The notes under the pieces are model-generated. The model did no database searches. It was not told the DNA's origin and saw only the letters and a program-made list of their open reading frames with translations. Source: Bacteroidales bacterium (GTDB taxonomy: Bacteria > Bacteroidota > Bacteroidia > Bacteroidales > WCHB1-69). Taken from it: DNA of 64,000 bases. The DNA lies in contig JAEETJ010000007.1 of the NCBI GenBank assembly GCA_016290295.1, positions 1 to 64,000 of the forward strand, read 5' to 3'. Below, piece after piece: positions 34,266-43,350 of the stretch (position 1 is the first letter of the stretch; every line of letters begins with the position of its first letter). The position numbers were made by a program, and so were the translations under genes.

Positions 34266-34529
34266 TTACTTCTTTTTGTATGGATATTTTGCACCTTTTC
34301 GAGAATTTTCACTGCTTTGCATGGGTTTTAAATTCTTGCTGCTGTCCGTTCCTCCGTTAGCTTTGGGGTTTGAATGGTCAACTTCCCAGCCCATAGGAGA
34401 TTCTTTACCATAGCTATGACGATAAATCTCATTTCCACAAGCATCCTTCCTGTAAAGATTTGGGTCTTTTCCACGAACTTTATCACCTTTTGCAAAAATC
34501 TGGTCTAACTGTTCTTTTGTATAGCTCAT
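34266..34529 (-). CDS. Small stand-alone HNH endonuclease
   Basis: An 87-residue HNH protein, the only minus-strand gene in the polysaccharide locus. YRKDACGNEIYRHSYG is followed by GWEVDHSNPKANGGTDSSKN and LKPMQSSENSRKG, which gives the DH...N...N/H pattern of the HNH fold. No CxxC zinc pairs are seen. It has no obvious partner gene. It may be a degenerate toxin domain, a homing-type nuclease or a nucleic-acid repair enzyme; the sequence does not decide. Confidence 0.75.
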   Translation of the reverse strand: MSYTKEQLDQIFAKGDKVRGKDPNLYRKDACGNEIYRHSYGKESPMGWEVDHSNPKANGGTDSSKNLKPMQSSENSRKGAKYPYKKK

Positions 34530-34847
34530 TTATAATACCTCCTTTCTATGCTATGTTTTGGACCTAATAGACCAAGCATGATAAAGCTACAGCAAATATG
34601 TTGCCACAAAGACGAATCTGACAAAATGTCATTCAACATAAACAATCAAACACAGCAGCCTACTGGTTTCTCTGTGCAGCAGGGGGCAGCCAGAGGCTGA
34701 ATATAGTTCTTTATGGCAAGTATGACAAAAAGAAAACGAAGATAGAAGGAATGAAAGCCCAGCATTATAAACATGCTGACAGTCCGTCGATCTCTCAAAC
34801 ATTGATCAATTTCCAGCCTGCATAGCCGAAAAAGAATAATTAAACTA
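34530..34847. other. Long non-coding stretch without a supported gene
   Basis: Between the start of the HNH gene and the MBOAT remnant I see no credible gene. An 93-codon minus-strand frame at 34646-34927 has no family signature and overlaps the remnant, so I do not call it. Short blocks such as GATGGCAAGTATGAC-like words may be further decayed coding fragments. Confidence 0.5.
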
Positions 34848-34973
34848 ATGCCCTTCAACTCCTTCAATTTCTGGCTCGTCTTCCCCTTCTTCATCGGCTT
34901 GTATTGTCTGATTCTCGCCAAATACAACCAAGTAGAAAGTGTTTCTGATTTCTGTCTGCTATCTGCTGTTTAA
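34848..34973 (+). pseudogene. N-terminal remnant of an MBOAT O-acyltransferase gene
   Basis: A 41-codon frame, too short to be a working gene: MPFNSFNFWLVFPFFIGLYC followed by LILAKYNQ and then an unrelated end. The start resembles the first membrane helix of MBOAT (AlgI-like) O-acyltransferases, which often begin MxFNSxxFxxFFP. The remaining ~430 residues are absent. It suggests a lost capsule O-acetylation gene. Confidence 0.5.
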
Positions 34974-35070
34974 GAATTAGAGAACTAAAAAAATGCCGTT
35001 ATAGTTCTGTTGATTACCACCACGGTTTCGTCATCAATAACGTTGTTATAATAAGAGATTATCAATCAAC

Positions 35071-36111
35071 ATGCAATCCTTCGTTTTCCCGGGCAACATC
35101 GATGAGTCAATCATGCAGATTGGCTCTCAGCCATTTATGTATATGAGAACCGATGCGTTCTCTGAAATTAATAAAGAGTCAGAACGAATTCTTCTTGATT
35201 TAATCCATTGTACTGGTGGCAGGACTATTATCTATACAGGTTCTGGTACTGGTGCTATGAGTGCGGTGGTAGAGAATTATTGTACTACAAAGAAAAAGGC
35301 CTTTGTCATTGATGGTGGTTCTTTTGGCCATCGTTGGTTCCAACTTTGCGAATACTATGGTGTTCCGGTTGTAGATTACACAGTGCCTTTTGCCAAAGAT
35401 ATTGATTATGCCGATTTAGAAAAGACTGTTGCTATGGAGCAACCTGATGTGTTTCTATGCCAGCATCACGAAACTAGCACAGGACAACTTTTTAATTTGA
35501 AAGAGATTAGCCGAATTTGCCATAAATATAATGTTTCTTTAGTGGTGGATGTTATCAGTTCTTTTCTTGCAGAAGAATTGAGTATGGATGAACTGGATAT
35601 TGACATTTGTGTGACAAGTACTCAAAAAGGTTTGAATATTCCTCCAGGACTTTCTGTGTTATTTTTTAGCAAAAAATTGGATGGATACAAGTTCAATCAT
35701 AAAGGATATTACTGGGATTTTGACGACAATTTCAACAATTTAAAACGAGGTCAAACCCCATATAGTCCTGCTACTATTCTCTACTTGCAACTCCATGCCC
35801 GTTTAAAACAATTACAAGCAGAAGGAGGTGAACATAAAAACATTGAAGATGTCAAGCATCGTGCATTGTATTTTCGCAAATTATGCAAGAAATATGGGTG
35901 GGACGTGCCTGCTGAGAATCCTTCTATGGCAGTTACTGGTTTCCAAACAAAAGATACTGAACAACGCATGGTTTTTAAAGGTTTGATTGAAAAGTACGAC
36001 ACATACATTATGCCTTGTGCCGTTCCAGGATTCTATCGAGTGTCACACATGGGATTACAAACTAACGAAGAGTTGGATTTGTTGGCCCAAAGGATTCACG
36101 AATTGGAATAA
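35071..36111 (+). CDS. Class V PLP-dependent aminotransferase
   Basis: A fold-type I enzyme related to alanine-glyoxylate and 2-aminoethylphosphonate-pyruvate transaminases. IIYTGSGTGAMSAVVENY binds the cofactor phosphate; LCQHHETSTGQLFNLKEIS and VVDVISSFLAEEL supply the PLP Asp; the Schiff-base lysine is K186 in TSTQKGL. At 346 residues it is complete. It begins a block with a GNAT protein, LicD proteins and a cytidylyltransferase fusion, so it may make an amino-alcohol or amino-phosphonate for CDP activation. That role is inference. Confidence 0.82.
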   Translation: MQSFVFPGNIDESIMQIGSQPFMYMRTDAFSEINKESERILLDLIHCTGGRTIIYTGSGTGAMSAVVENYCTTKKKAFVIDGGSFGHRWFQLCEYYGVPVVDYTVPFAKDIDYADLEKTVAMEQPDVFLCQHHETSTGQLFNLKEISRICHKYNVSLVVDVISSFLAEELSMDELDIDICVTSTQKGLNIPPGLSVLFFSKKLDGYKFNHKGYYWDFDDNFNNLKRGQTPYSPATILYLQLHARLKQLQAEGGEHKNIEDVKHRALYFRKLCKKYGWDVPAENPSMAVTGFQTKDTEQRMVFKGLIEKYDTYIMPCAVPGFYRVSHMGLQTNEELDLLAQRIHELE

Positions 36112-36114
36112 AAC

Positions 36115-36741
36115 ATGGAAATTGTAGTAAAACAGCTTTCAGAAACTACTATTACATACAGTAACATTGCCGATTTGCTTCACTCAGCTTTTGAAGAGCG
36201 CTTGCAACAAGGGCTTCGTTTTACTTGCTCTTTCATGACAGCAGAGCAAGTTGAAGCCAAGATGAATGGTGGTTATGTGTTTGTCGCTTTCAATAGGGAT
36301 ACCGAAGAATTGATAGGAACTGTGACCATACACGTCAATACCGATAAGCAAGGAAATGTTTTTGGCTATCACGAATATCTAGCAGTAAGTCCAAAAGCAA
36401 AGAATAAAGGCGTTGGAACCAAGTTGGCAGAAGCATGGAATTTATTGTTGCAAGAGAAAAGGGCAAAATATGTGTATAGCGATACGGCTTGCAGAGCAAG
36501 AAGTTCTGTCAATTGGCATTTGAAGAATGGTTTTCAGATATACGAATTAGAATCGTATCGCTCAACCAACTATTGGTCGTATGTGTTCATAAAGTACCTA
36601 GATGATTCTATTCGGAAGAGCCCGTTACAACTTAAATTACACTACTGGCGGTCATGGTTGTTTATTAGGATCACAAGAAATAAAAATGGCTCAGATACTG
36701 TTTTGGGAAAACTATATAAAAAAATTAAATGCAAGAATTAA
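36115..36741 (+). CDS. GNAT-family N-acetyltransferase
   Basis: Acetyl-CoA-dependent acyltransferase of 208 residues. The GNAT core is FVAFNRDTEELIGTVTIHV, then YLAVSPKAKNKGVGTKLAEAW, which matches the acetyl-CoA-binding Q/RxxGxG/A motif as KNKGVG, and a C-terminal NWHLKNGFQIYELESYRS. Start three bases after the aminotransferase stop; end overlaps the LicD gene by 13 bases. Probably acts on the amino product of that block. Confidence 0.82.
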   Translation: MEIVVKQLSETTITYSNIADLLHSAFEERLQQGLRFTCSFMTAEQVEAKMNGGYVFVAFNRDTEELIGTVTIHVNTDKQGNVFGYHEYLAVSPKAKNKGVGTKLAEAWNLLLQEKRAKYVYSDTACRARSSVNWHLKNGFQIYELESYRSTNYWSYVFIKYLDDSIRKSPLQLKLHYWRSWLFIRITRNKNGSDTVLGKLYKKIKCKN

Positions 36742-37544
36742 CTTTAAAAGAATTGCAGCAGGTTAGCCTTAACATTTTGAAAGATGTTCATGCTTTCTGT
36801 GTTGCAAACAATATAACATATTCAATTGCGTATGGGACTCTTATTGGTGCATTGCGCCATAAAGGCTTCATACCATGGGACGATGATGTGGATATCGTAA
36901 TGCCAAGACCAGACTTTGAACGTTTTTGTAAAAAATATAAGTCTGACAAGTTACGCCTTATTTACTATGGTAATGACAAAACAGCACTGGCCGCTTTCGC
37001 CCGTGTGGTGGAATGTGACGAAACCGACTATCAGACCGAGCGTCCTTGGACGGTTCAGCGTTCTGGGGTTTGGATTGATATTTTTCCACTTGATGGGATA
37101 CTCAATCAAGAGGAGTATAGCAAGCGATATAGCAGAATGAAACGTATCAGTTGGTTTGTTTACAAATTCCGTCGTCAAAATCATCATATTGTATTTTCTG
37201 ATTCTTGGTGGTCAAAAACAAAAACCATCATAGCAAAAATAATCGGGTTAAATGGATTGCTGCCAAGTGCACTTTTGAAACTCATTGTGGCAATGATGAC
37301 GAAATATGACTATGACACATGTGCCGAGTATGGTCAGATGTCTTGTCTGGATGATGGCCCTATAATCTTTTCAAAAGAAGATTTTCAGGACACCGTCTTG
37401 CTTGATTTCGAAGACACCCAGTTTTATGCCATGAATGGTTATGATAAAGTGCTTCGTCAAGTTTATGGAGACTATATGCAAATGCCACCAGAAGACAAAA
37501 GAGTACCCAAACAATATTGGATTAAATTCTATTGGAAGGACTAA
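36729..37544 (+). CDS. LicD-family phosphotransferase (copy 1)
   Basis: LicD proteins move phosphorylated groups such as phosphocholine or phospho-sugar alcohols from a CDP donor to a glycan. YGTLIGALRHKGFIPWDDDVD places the metal-binding acids at D51-D53 and D55. A C-terminal FYAMNGYDKVLRQVYGDYMQ and PPEDKR are typical of the family. No membrane segment is evident. A second LicD gene lies at 38891, with the CDP-forming fusion gene between them. Confidence 0.88.
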   Translation: MQELTLKELQQVSLNILKDVHAFCVANNITYSIAYGTLIGALRHKGFIPWDDDVDIVMPRPDFERFCKKYKSDKLRLIYYGNDKTALAAFARVVECDETDYQTERPWTVQRSGVWIDIFPLDGILNQEEYSKRYSRMKRISWFVYKFRRQNHHIVFSDSWWSKTKTIIAKIIGLNGLLPSALLKLIVAMMTKYDYDTCAEYGQMSCLDDGPIIFSKEDFQDTVLLDFEDTQFYAMNGYDKVLRQVYGDYMQMPPEDKRVPKQYWIKFYWKD

Positions 37545-37545
37545 T

Positions 37546-38889
37546 ATGAAAAAAGTAATCACATACGGAACATACGATTTGTTCCACTACGGTCATCAAC
37601 GCTTGCTGGAAAGGGCCAAGGCTTTGGGTGACTACCTTATTGTTGGTGTAACCACGGATGATTTCGACAAGGCACGCGGCAAAATTAATGTCACTCAACC
37701 ATTGATTGAACGCATTGAGTCCGTGCGACGAACGGGACTTGCTGATGAAATCATTGTGGAAGAATATGAAGGTCAGAAAATTGACGATGTGCAAAAGTAT
37801 GGGATTGATATTTTTACGGTGGGTGACGACTGGGTCGGTAAGTTCGATTATATGAAAGACTATTGTGAGGTGGTCTATCTTTCGCGTACACAAGGTGTTT
37901 CGAGTTCTGAGATTAGGGCTGAAAAGGCTAGCTTACGTCTTGGACTTGCTGGTCGTTATGCAAACATTCGTAAATATGTAAATGAAAGCCAGTATGTCAA
38001 TGGTATAGAAACAGCTGCCATTTATACTGATGAGATTGCTGTTTGTCAGGAAAAGTTTCCTCAAATATCAATAATTACCGACGATTATTCTCAATTTCTT
38101 AATGCTATTGACGCAGTGTACATTTATTCGCTTCCAAGCCTGCATTACGAGCAAATCAAAGAAGCTCTGAATAAAGGCAAACATGTTTTGTGCGAATCAC
38201 CCATTGCATTGTATAAGAAACAATACGTAGAATTGAAGGCTTTGGCAGAAGAAAAAGGATTAATATTGATGGAAGCCATTAAAACTGCTTATTCTATGGC
38301 TTATTCCCGATTAATGTTGATGGTGAAAACGGGCAAAATTGGAGATGTGCTTTCAGTTGACTCTATTTGTACAAGTCTTGCCGATTTACAGGCCTCCGAT
38401 TACCAAGACTTGGATAAAAAGTGGAATAGTATATGTGCTTGGGGGCCAACGGCTTTGTTACCAATATTTCAGATCTTAGGGGATTCGTATTCTTGTAAAT
38501 ACATCACAACGAATTATTTGAATGCTGAAAAACAGTTTGACAGATTTACAAAAATCGCCTTTGTTTTTCCAAAAGCAGTGGCTTCCATTAAAGTTGGAAA
38601 AGCCGTGAAAAGCGAAGGAGAGTTGATTATTTCGGGAACCAAAGGTTATATCTATGTTCCTGCTCCGTGGTGGAAAACCGATTATTTTGAAATACGCTAC
38701 GAAAATCCCAATGAGAACAAGAGATTCTTTTATCAACTTGATGGTGAGGGTATTCGTAATGAGTTGTCTGTATTTGTGAAAGCTATTGAAAACCAGCGTT
38801 TGAGTAGCTATATTCAGGCAAAAACCACCGCTGCAATTATTGGAATAATTGAAGATTACTATAGAAAAACAGATTTGAAGGAGATATAA
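37546..38889 (+). CDS. Fusion of glycerol-3-phosphate-type cytidylyltransferase and Gfo/Idh/MocA oxidoreductase
   Basis: Residues 1-~135 form a TagD-like nucleotidyltransferase: MKKVITYGTYDLFHYGHQRL with HxGH at 14-17, VGVTTDDFD, and RTQGVSSSEIR. After a linker, about 170-447 resemble a Gfo/Idh/MocA oxidoreductase: IYSLPSLHYEQIKEALNKGK, HVLCESPIA, and a beta-sheet domain. The classical N-terminal GxGxxG region is eroded or hidden in the linker. The ATG at 37546 is chosen because the cytidylyltransferase begins there; upstream codons overlap the LicD gene. It would couple oxidation or reduction of a polyol phosphate to CDP activation for the neighbouring LicD proteins. Confidence 0.83.
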   Translation: MKKVITYGTYDLFHYGHQRLLERAKALGDYLIVGVTTDDFDKARGKINVTQPLIERIESVRRTGLADEIIVEEYEGQKIDDVQKYGIDIFTVGDDWVGKFDYMKDYCEVVYLSRTQGVSSSEIRAEKASLRLGLAGRYANIRKYVNESQYVNGIETAAIYTDEIAVCQEKFPQISIITDDYSQFLNAIDAVYIYSLPSLHYEQIKEALNKGKHVLCESPIALYKKQYVELKALAEEKGLILMEAIKTAYSMAYSRLMLMVKTGKIGDVLSVDSICTSLADLQASDYQDLDKKWNSICAWGPTALLPIFQILGDSYSCKYITTNYLNAEKQFDRFTKIAFVFPKAVASIKVGKAVKSEGELIISGTKGYIYVPAPWWKTDYFEIRYENPNENKRFFYQLDGEGIRNELSVFVKAIENQRLSSYIQAKTTAAIIGIIEDYYRKTDLKEI

Positions 38890-38890
38890 T

Positions 38891-39664
38891 ATGAATAAAC
38901 GACCTTTAACACTAAAGGAAAAGCAGCAGGTTTTTCTAAATATATTGAAGGATTTGGACAAGTTTTGTACAGAACATAACATTACCTATTATATGGGATG
39001 TGGCACGCTTTTAGGTGCTGTACGGCATAAAGGTTTTATTCCGTGGGATGACGATTTGGATGTGTTTATGCCAAGGCCAGATTATTTGAGATTTTGTAAA
39101 AACTATTATTCAGACAAATACCAGCTTCATACTTATTGGAATGATAAATCTCATTCATTTACATTTGGTTTATTGTGTGATAAGGGTGTTTATTCAATTA
39201 CTAACAAAATAAAAAGATATAAATGTGGAATTGATATATATGTCATTTACGGAGCTCCTTCGTCACAAGAGGAACAAAAAAAACATAAAAAAAAGGTATT
39301 CAAATACATACGTAGAAAATGTCATTTACAAAAAATACGTAGTTTTTTAGCGAACAGGAATCTTTGGCCATCAAAATCAATGGATTTTAAGTTACTTAAT
39401 AAAGCGTTGGAAAGAGCTGACCATGAGTTTGAAAAATATAAATATGAAGAGTGTGAATATATATGGCCATATGGTGGAGGCCGTTTGAACTTAAAAAAAG
39501 AATGGTATGGAAATCCCATTAGACTTCAGTTTGAAGATGGAATGTTTTTAGCCCCCGAACGGTATCATGATGTATTAACTGCTGCGTATGGAGATTATAT
39601 GACCCCACCACCAGAAGAAAAACGCTATCCGATTCACAATGGGGAGTTTTATTGGGACGAATAA
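38891..39664 (+). CDS. LicD-family phosphotransferase (copy 2)
   Basis: Second LicD protein of 257 residues. YYMGCGTLLGAVRHKGFIPW is followed by D53-D55 and D57 of the metal site (DDDLDVFMPRPDY). The end PPPEEKRYPIHNGEFYW is characteristic. It starts one base after the fusion gene stop and shares the DGMFLAPERYHDVLTAAYGD type C-terminus with copy 1. The two copies are diverged, so they probably use different acceptors. Confidence 0.88.
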   Translation: MNKRPLTLKEKQQVFLNILKDLDKFCTEHNITYYMGCGTLLGAVRHKGFIPWDDDLDVFMPRPDYLRFCKNYYSDKYQLHTYWNDKSHSFTFGLLCDKGVYSITNKIKRYKCGIDIYVIYGAPSSQEEQKKHKKKVFKYIRRKCHLQKIRSFLANRNLWPSKSMDFKLLNKALERADHEFEKYKYEECEYIWPYGGGRLNLKKEWYGNPIRLQFEDGMFLAPERYHDVLTAAYGDYMTPPPEEKRYPIHNGEFYWDE

Positions 39665-39667
39665 TCA

Positions 39668-41143
39668 ATGAAGAAAGAGCAAACAAATACGCAAAAGGTA
39701 ATAAAAGGCATATCTTCCCAAACTTTGGTAACAATAGTTTTGGGAGTGGTAGAAATATTGTCTTTTTCTATCATGTCGCGTTTATTGAATAAAGAAGATT
39801 TTGGTTATTATGCAGCTATTACGGCTATCACCTCTATATTCTCTGCCTTTTCAGAAACGGGTATTGGGTCAGCCATTATTCAAAGAAAAGACTTGACAAA
39901 GAGATTTATTGATAATGCTTTCACGATAAATCTGATTTTTGGATCCTTCTTATCTTTGTTATTATTTGCATTGTCAGGGCCTTTGGCAAGGATGGTGGTG
40001 GATTCATCAATGAAAGTTCCGTTGATGCTGATGTCAGGGACCTTGTTGTGCCATTGCTTGACATCTGTCAATACCGCTCAGATGAAGAGACAACTTCAGT
40101 TTCTAAAGGTGGGGTTGATTAGCCTTATTGCACAAGTAATAACGGTAACGATAGCTATTGTTTTGGCTATTAAAGGTTATGGATACTATGCTATCATAGC
40201 CAAAGCTATATTAAATGATATTTTGGTATTGATTATGTCCCATATAATAGTGCACGCCCATTATAATTTAGCATTAGACAGGGAAACTTTTAAAAAAATA
40301 TTTAATTTTAGCGGTTGGCTAATGGCAAGTACCTTATTTCGAAATCTTGCGCATCGGATTGATCGCTTGTTATTACCACGATTAATCTCAGTAAATGCAT
40401 TAGGTGCTTATAACAGACCAAAAGAATTTGTCGAAAACATTTCCACACGATTAAATGGAATTTTTGATACGGCTTTGTTTCCTGTTTTGTCAGGTATTCA
40501 AGATGAAAAAAACAGATTGGCAGTCGCATTTCGTCGGTCATTTTATTATATGAATATTTTTGCTTTACTTCTAACGCTAACGTTCATATTTAATAGTGAG
40601 TTGCTGATTAGAATTTTTTTTGGTGAAGAATGGCTTGATTTAAATAACTTAATGATGGTTATTTCTGCCACTTTGCTATTTAATATAGATGGTCGTTTGG
40701 CAGACTGTTATCTTAGAAGTTTGGCAATGACTAAACAACAATTCTTTTTTAGAGTGGCAGAAATGGTTATTGCCTCTTTGTCTGTAATTGTAGGTTTTAG
40801 ATGGGGTGTTATGGGTGTTGCACTTTCGGCATTTATCACCAATATGTTTGTTAAACTATTTAAAGTGAATTATATAGCAAAAAAAATCGGAATATCCGTT
40901 TTGGATTCTTTTGCAATTCTTTTCTCTTCTTGGCGTTTTTCAATATTTGTTGGACCGCCAATGTTGTTGGTTATACTACTGACAGATCATTCATTTATGG
41001 GTAATTGTTTTGTTTTGATTGTTTTTGTTATATTATGTGTGTTGACATTTCTTGTTTTCCCTCAATGTGTGGGAAATCAATATAAGGAAGAAGCATATTC
41101 TCAAATATTATCTTTTATAAAAATGAAGGTATTTAAAAGATGA
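39668..41143 (+). CDS. Wzx/TuaB-type polysaccharide flippase
   Basis: A 491-residue MOP-superfamily membrane protein expected to move the lipid-linked repeat unit across the inner membrane. It has about 12-14 hydrophobic segments; FSIMSRLLNKEDFGYYAAITAITSIFSAFSETGIGSAIIQRKDL, in pieces, and LISVNALGAYNRPKEF match the lipopolysaccharide-translocase family. The stop overlaps the CapA-like gene by four bases. Confidence 0.9.
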   Translation: MKKEQTNTQKVIKGISSQTLVTIVLGVVEILSFSIMSRLLNKEDFGYYAAITAITSIFSAFSETGIGSAIIQRKDLTKRFIDNAFTINLIFGSFLSLLLFALSGPLARMVVDSSMKVPLMLMSGTLLCHCLTSVNTAQMKRQLQFLKVGLISLIAQVITVTIAIVLAIKGYGYYAIIAKAILNDILVLIMSHIIVHAHYNLALDRETFKKIFNFSGWLMASTLFRNLAHRIDRLLLPRLISVNALGAYNRPKEFVENISTRLNGIFDTALFPVLSGIQDEKNRLAVAFRRSFYYMNIFALLLTLTFIFNSELLIRIFFGEEWLDLNNLMMVISATLLFNIDGRLADCYLRSLAMTKQQFFFRVAEMVIASLSVIVGFRWGVMGVALSAFITNMFVKLFKVNYIAKKIGISVLDSFAILFSSWRFSIFVGPPMLLVILLTDHSFMGNCFVLIVFVILCVLTFLVFPQCVGNQYKEEAYSQILSFIKMKVFKR

Positions 41144-42267
41144 AAGTATTGATAGCTGGTGACTTTGTTCCACGTCATCGCATTGCGGAACAAATCGAAG
41201 ATGGTGATTTCAGATGTCTTGACGAAGTAAAGCCCGTCATTCAGTCTGCGGATTATGCAATTGTGAATTTTGAATCACCTGTCGTGATTCGAAATGCAAA
41301 ACCCATTGGAAAGACAGGACCGAATCTTCGATGTACTGAAAAAGCCATAGAATGTGTTGCCCAAGCAGGTTTTAATTGTGTCACCCTGGCTAACAATCAT
41401 TTTCGGGATTTTGGGCAGATTGGCGTTGAAGATACTATTGATTCTTGTGAAAAATATGGTGTTGATTATGTTGGTGGGGGAAAAACTAAGCAAGGGGCTG
41501 AGCGTATTTTGTATAAAACAATCTACGGGCAAACACTAGCCATAATAAATGTTTGTGAAAATGAATGGTCGATAGCGTCTGAATACTATGGAGGCTCAAA
41601 TCCACTCAATCCAATAAGAAATTATTATGCTATCCATGAAGCAAAAAAAAATGCAGATTATGTATTAGTCATCGTGCATGGAGGAATAGAAGGATATAAT
41701 CTTCCAACTCCAAGAATGCTGGAAACATATCATTTTTTTGTTGATTCAGGTGCCGATGCGGTAGTAAACCACCATCAGCATTGCTATAGTGGGTATGAAG
41801 AATATCATGGCAAACCAATTTTTTATGGATTGGGAAATTTTTGCTTTGACACAACAAGTGTTTATAGAAATGAGTTGTGGATTCAAGGTTTTATGGTTGA
41901 ATTACAGTTTTCCGAAACCATCATATTTAGGTTGTTTCCTTATAAACAATGTGATGAAGATTATTCTGCAGTGAAGAACCAAGTTGACAAGGATCTGTTT
42001 GTTTCTTCAATTGAGCAATTGAATTATACAATTGCAAATGTGAATCAACTTGAACAACAGTATAGAAGTTATATTTCACAAGGTTCATCAATAGCAAAAA
42101 ACATTCTTGCCCCATATACCAATAGTATTGTTCGAAAATTATATGCCAAAGGATTTTTGCCTTCTTTTGTGAGCAAGTATAGAAAGAATCAACTTCTTGC
42201 ATATATACAATGTGAATCGCATAGAGATATTCTATTGCAAGGTTTATTAAATGAATGTAATGTATAA
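41140..42267 (+). CDS. CapA-family metallophosphatase-like protein
   Basis: CapA-type protein of the calcineurin-like fold, named from poly-gamma-glutamate capsule synthesis. IVNFESPVV, CVTLANNHFRDFG, VHGGIEGYNLPTPRM and VVNHHQHCYSGYEEYHGKPI followed by FYGLGNFCFD give the family's metal-ligand motifs. No signal peptide is seen, so this form is likely cytoplasmic. In glycan loci such proteins often sit beside ATP-grasp ligases, as here, which hints at amide-linked decoration. Confidence 0.85.
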   Translation: MKVLIAGDFVPRHRIAEQIEDGDFRCLDEVKPVIQSADYAIVNFESPVVIRNAKPIGKTGPNLRCTEKAIECVAQAGFNCVTLANNHFRDFGQIGVEDTIDSCEKYGVDYVGGGKTKQGAERILYKTIYGQTLAIINVCENEWSIASEYYGGSNPLNPIRNYYAIHEAKKNADYVLVIVHGGIEGYNLPTPRMLETYHFFVDSGADAVVNHHQHCYSGYEEYHGKPIFYGLGNFCFDTTSVYRNELWIQGFMVELQFSETIIFRLFPYKQCDEDYSAVKNQVDKDLFVSSIEQLNYTIANVNQLEQQYRSYISQGSSIAKNILAPYTNSIVRKLYAKGFLPSFVSKYRKNQLLAYIQCESHRDILLQGLLNECNV

Positions 42268-42339
42268 TTGTTTTTTCATGAGAAATGTAAATAGATCAAA
42301 TGGAAGTGTTTTTATTCATTAAAAAATAATTTAATTGTC

Positions 42340-43350
42340 ATGAAAATAGGTATCTTTACCTCCTTTCAAGGAGACACCATTGTAAAGAACGCTATAAAAT
42401 CTTGTCAAAGTCTTGGTGTAGATTACGAAGTGGTTGACATCACTTCGTCAGAGTGGATTCATAATGTGCAAAAGTCAGATGCTGATGGATTCTTTTGTCC
42501 ATCAAATTGCATATCTCAAGAACTGAAGACCATTCAAGATGAACGTTATTTTTTTGTGTCACAAGTGATGCATCGCCCAATTTATCCTGATTATACAGGG
42601 CTTTATATCCACGAGAGCAAACGCAATATGGCAGCCTGGCTTGAGGTCAATGGCTATCCGCATGCCAAGACAAGGGTTTTCACCAATCGGAAGGAAGCTT
42701 TGGATTATCTTGAAAACTGTCAGTATCCTATAGTCACAAAGTCTAATGTTGGTGCGGGAGCCTCTAAAGTGGTGATTGTAAAAAGCAAGGCAAAAGCCAA
42801 ACGAATGGCCAAAAAATGTCTTACTGAATCAAAACTTGCATTTTTGAAAGTAGGGTTTGCTTATAGAATGCGATTCCATCATTCTTGGATACCAAGGATT
42901 AAAGATTTGCGAAATCGACAAAAGGACTATTTTATTGTTCAGAATTTTGTGAAAGACGTTCAACATGAGTGGCGTATCCTTAAAATAGGAGATTCGTATT
43001 TTGGTCACCAAAAGTTACTAAAAGGTGTTTTTGCCAGTGGCTCGGGTTTGGTGGGTTGGGTGAAACCTCCAAAGGAATTGTTGAACATGGTACATGAAAT
43101 CTGCGAAAAAGGAGGTTTCGCTTGTATGGATGTAGATGTTTTTGAAACTAAAGACGGAAAATATAGTATCAATGAGCTTCAAGCATCGTTTGGTTCCTAT
43201 TTGGATTATCAAATGAGTATTGATGGGCATCATGGACGATATGTGTATAGGAGTGGAGACTTTGTCTTCGAGGAGGGTGATTTCAATGTGTTTGGTTCGA
43301 CAAAGTTGAAGATTGAAGGTTTTATACAACTCTTAAAAAGCAATGCTTAA
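42340..43350 (+). CDS. ATP-grasp protein (RimK-like)
   Basis: A 336-residue ATP-grasp ligase candidate. The nucleotide-binding part has YPIVTKSNVGAGASKVVIVK and YFIVQNFVKDVQHEWRILKI; the metal-binding end is ACMDVDVFETKDGKYSINEL. N-terminal residues 1-95 form an unassigned preATP-grasp domain. ATP-grasp enzymes join a carboxylate to an amine or thiol through acyl phosphate. First of five such genes in the locus. Overlaps the next gene by eight bases. Confidence 0.82.
   Translation: MKIGIFTSFQGDTIVKNAIKSCQSLGVDYEVVDITSSEWIHNVQKSDADGFFCPSNCISQELKTIQDERYFFVSQVMHRPIYPDYTGLYIHESKRNMAAWLEVNGYPHAKTRVFTNRKEALDYLENCQYPIVTKSNVGAGASKVVIVKSKAKAKRMAKKCLTESKLAFLKVGFAYRMRFHHSWIPRIKDLRNRQKDYFIVQNFVKDVQHEWRILKIGDSYFGHQKLLKGVFASGSGLVGWVKPPKELLNMVHEICEKGGFACMDVDVFETKDGKYSINELQASFGSYLDYQMSIDGHHGRYVYRSGDFVFEEGDFNVFGSTKLKIEGFIQLLKSNA

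Noticed and set aside
34646..34927. 93-codon minus-strand frame in the 34.5-35.0 kb gap
   Set aside because: No family similarity, unusual composition, and it overlaps the better supported MBOAT remnant.
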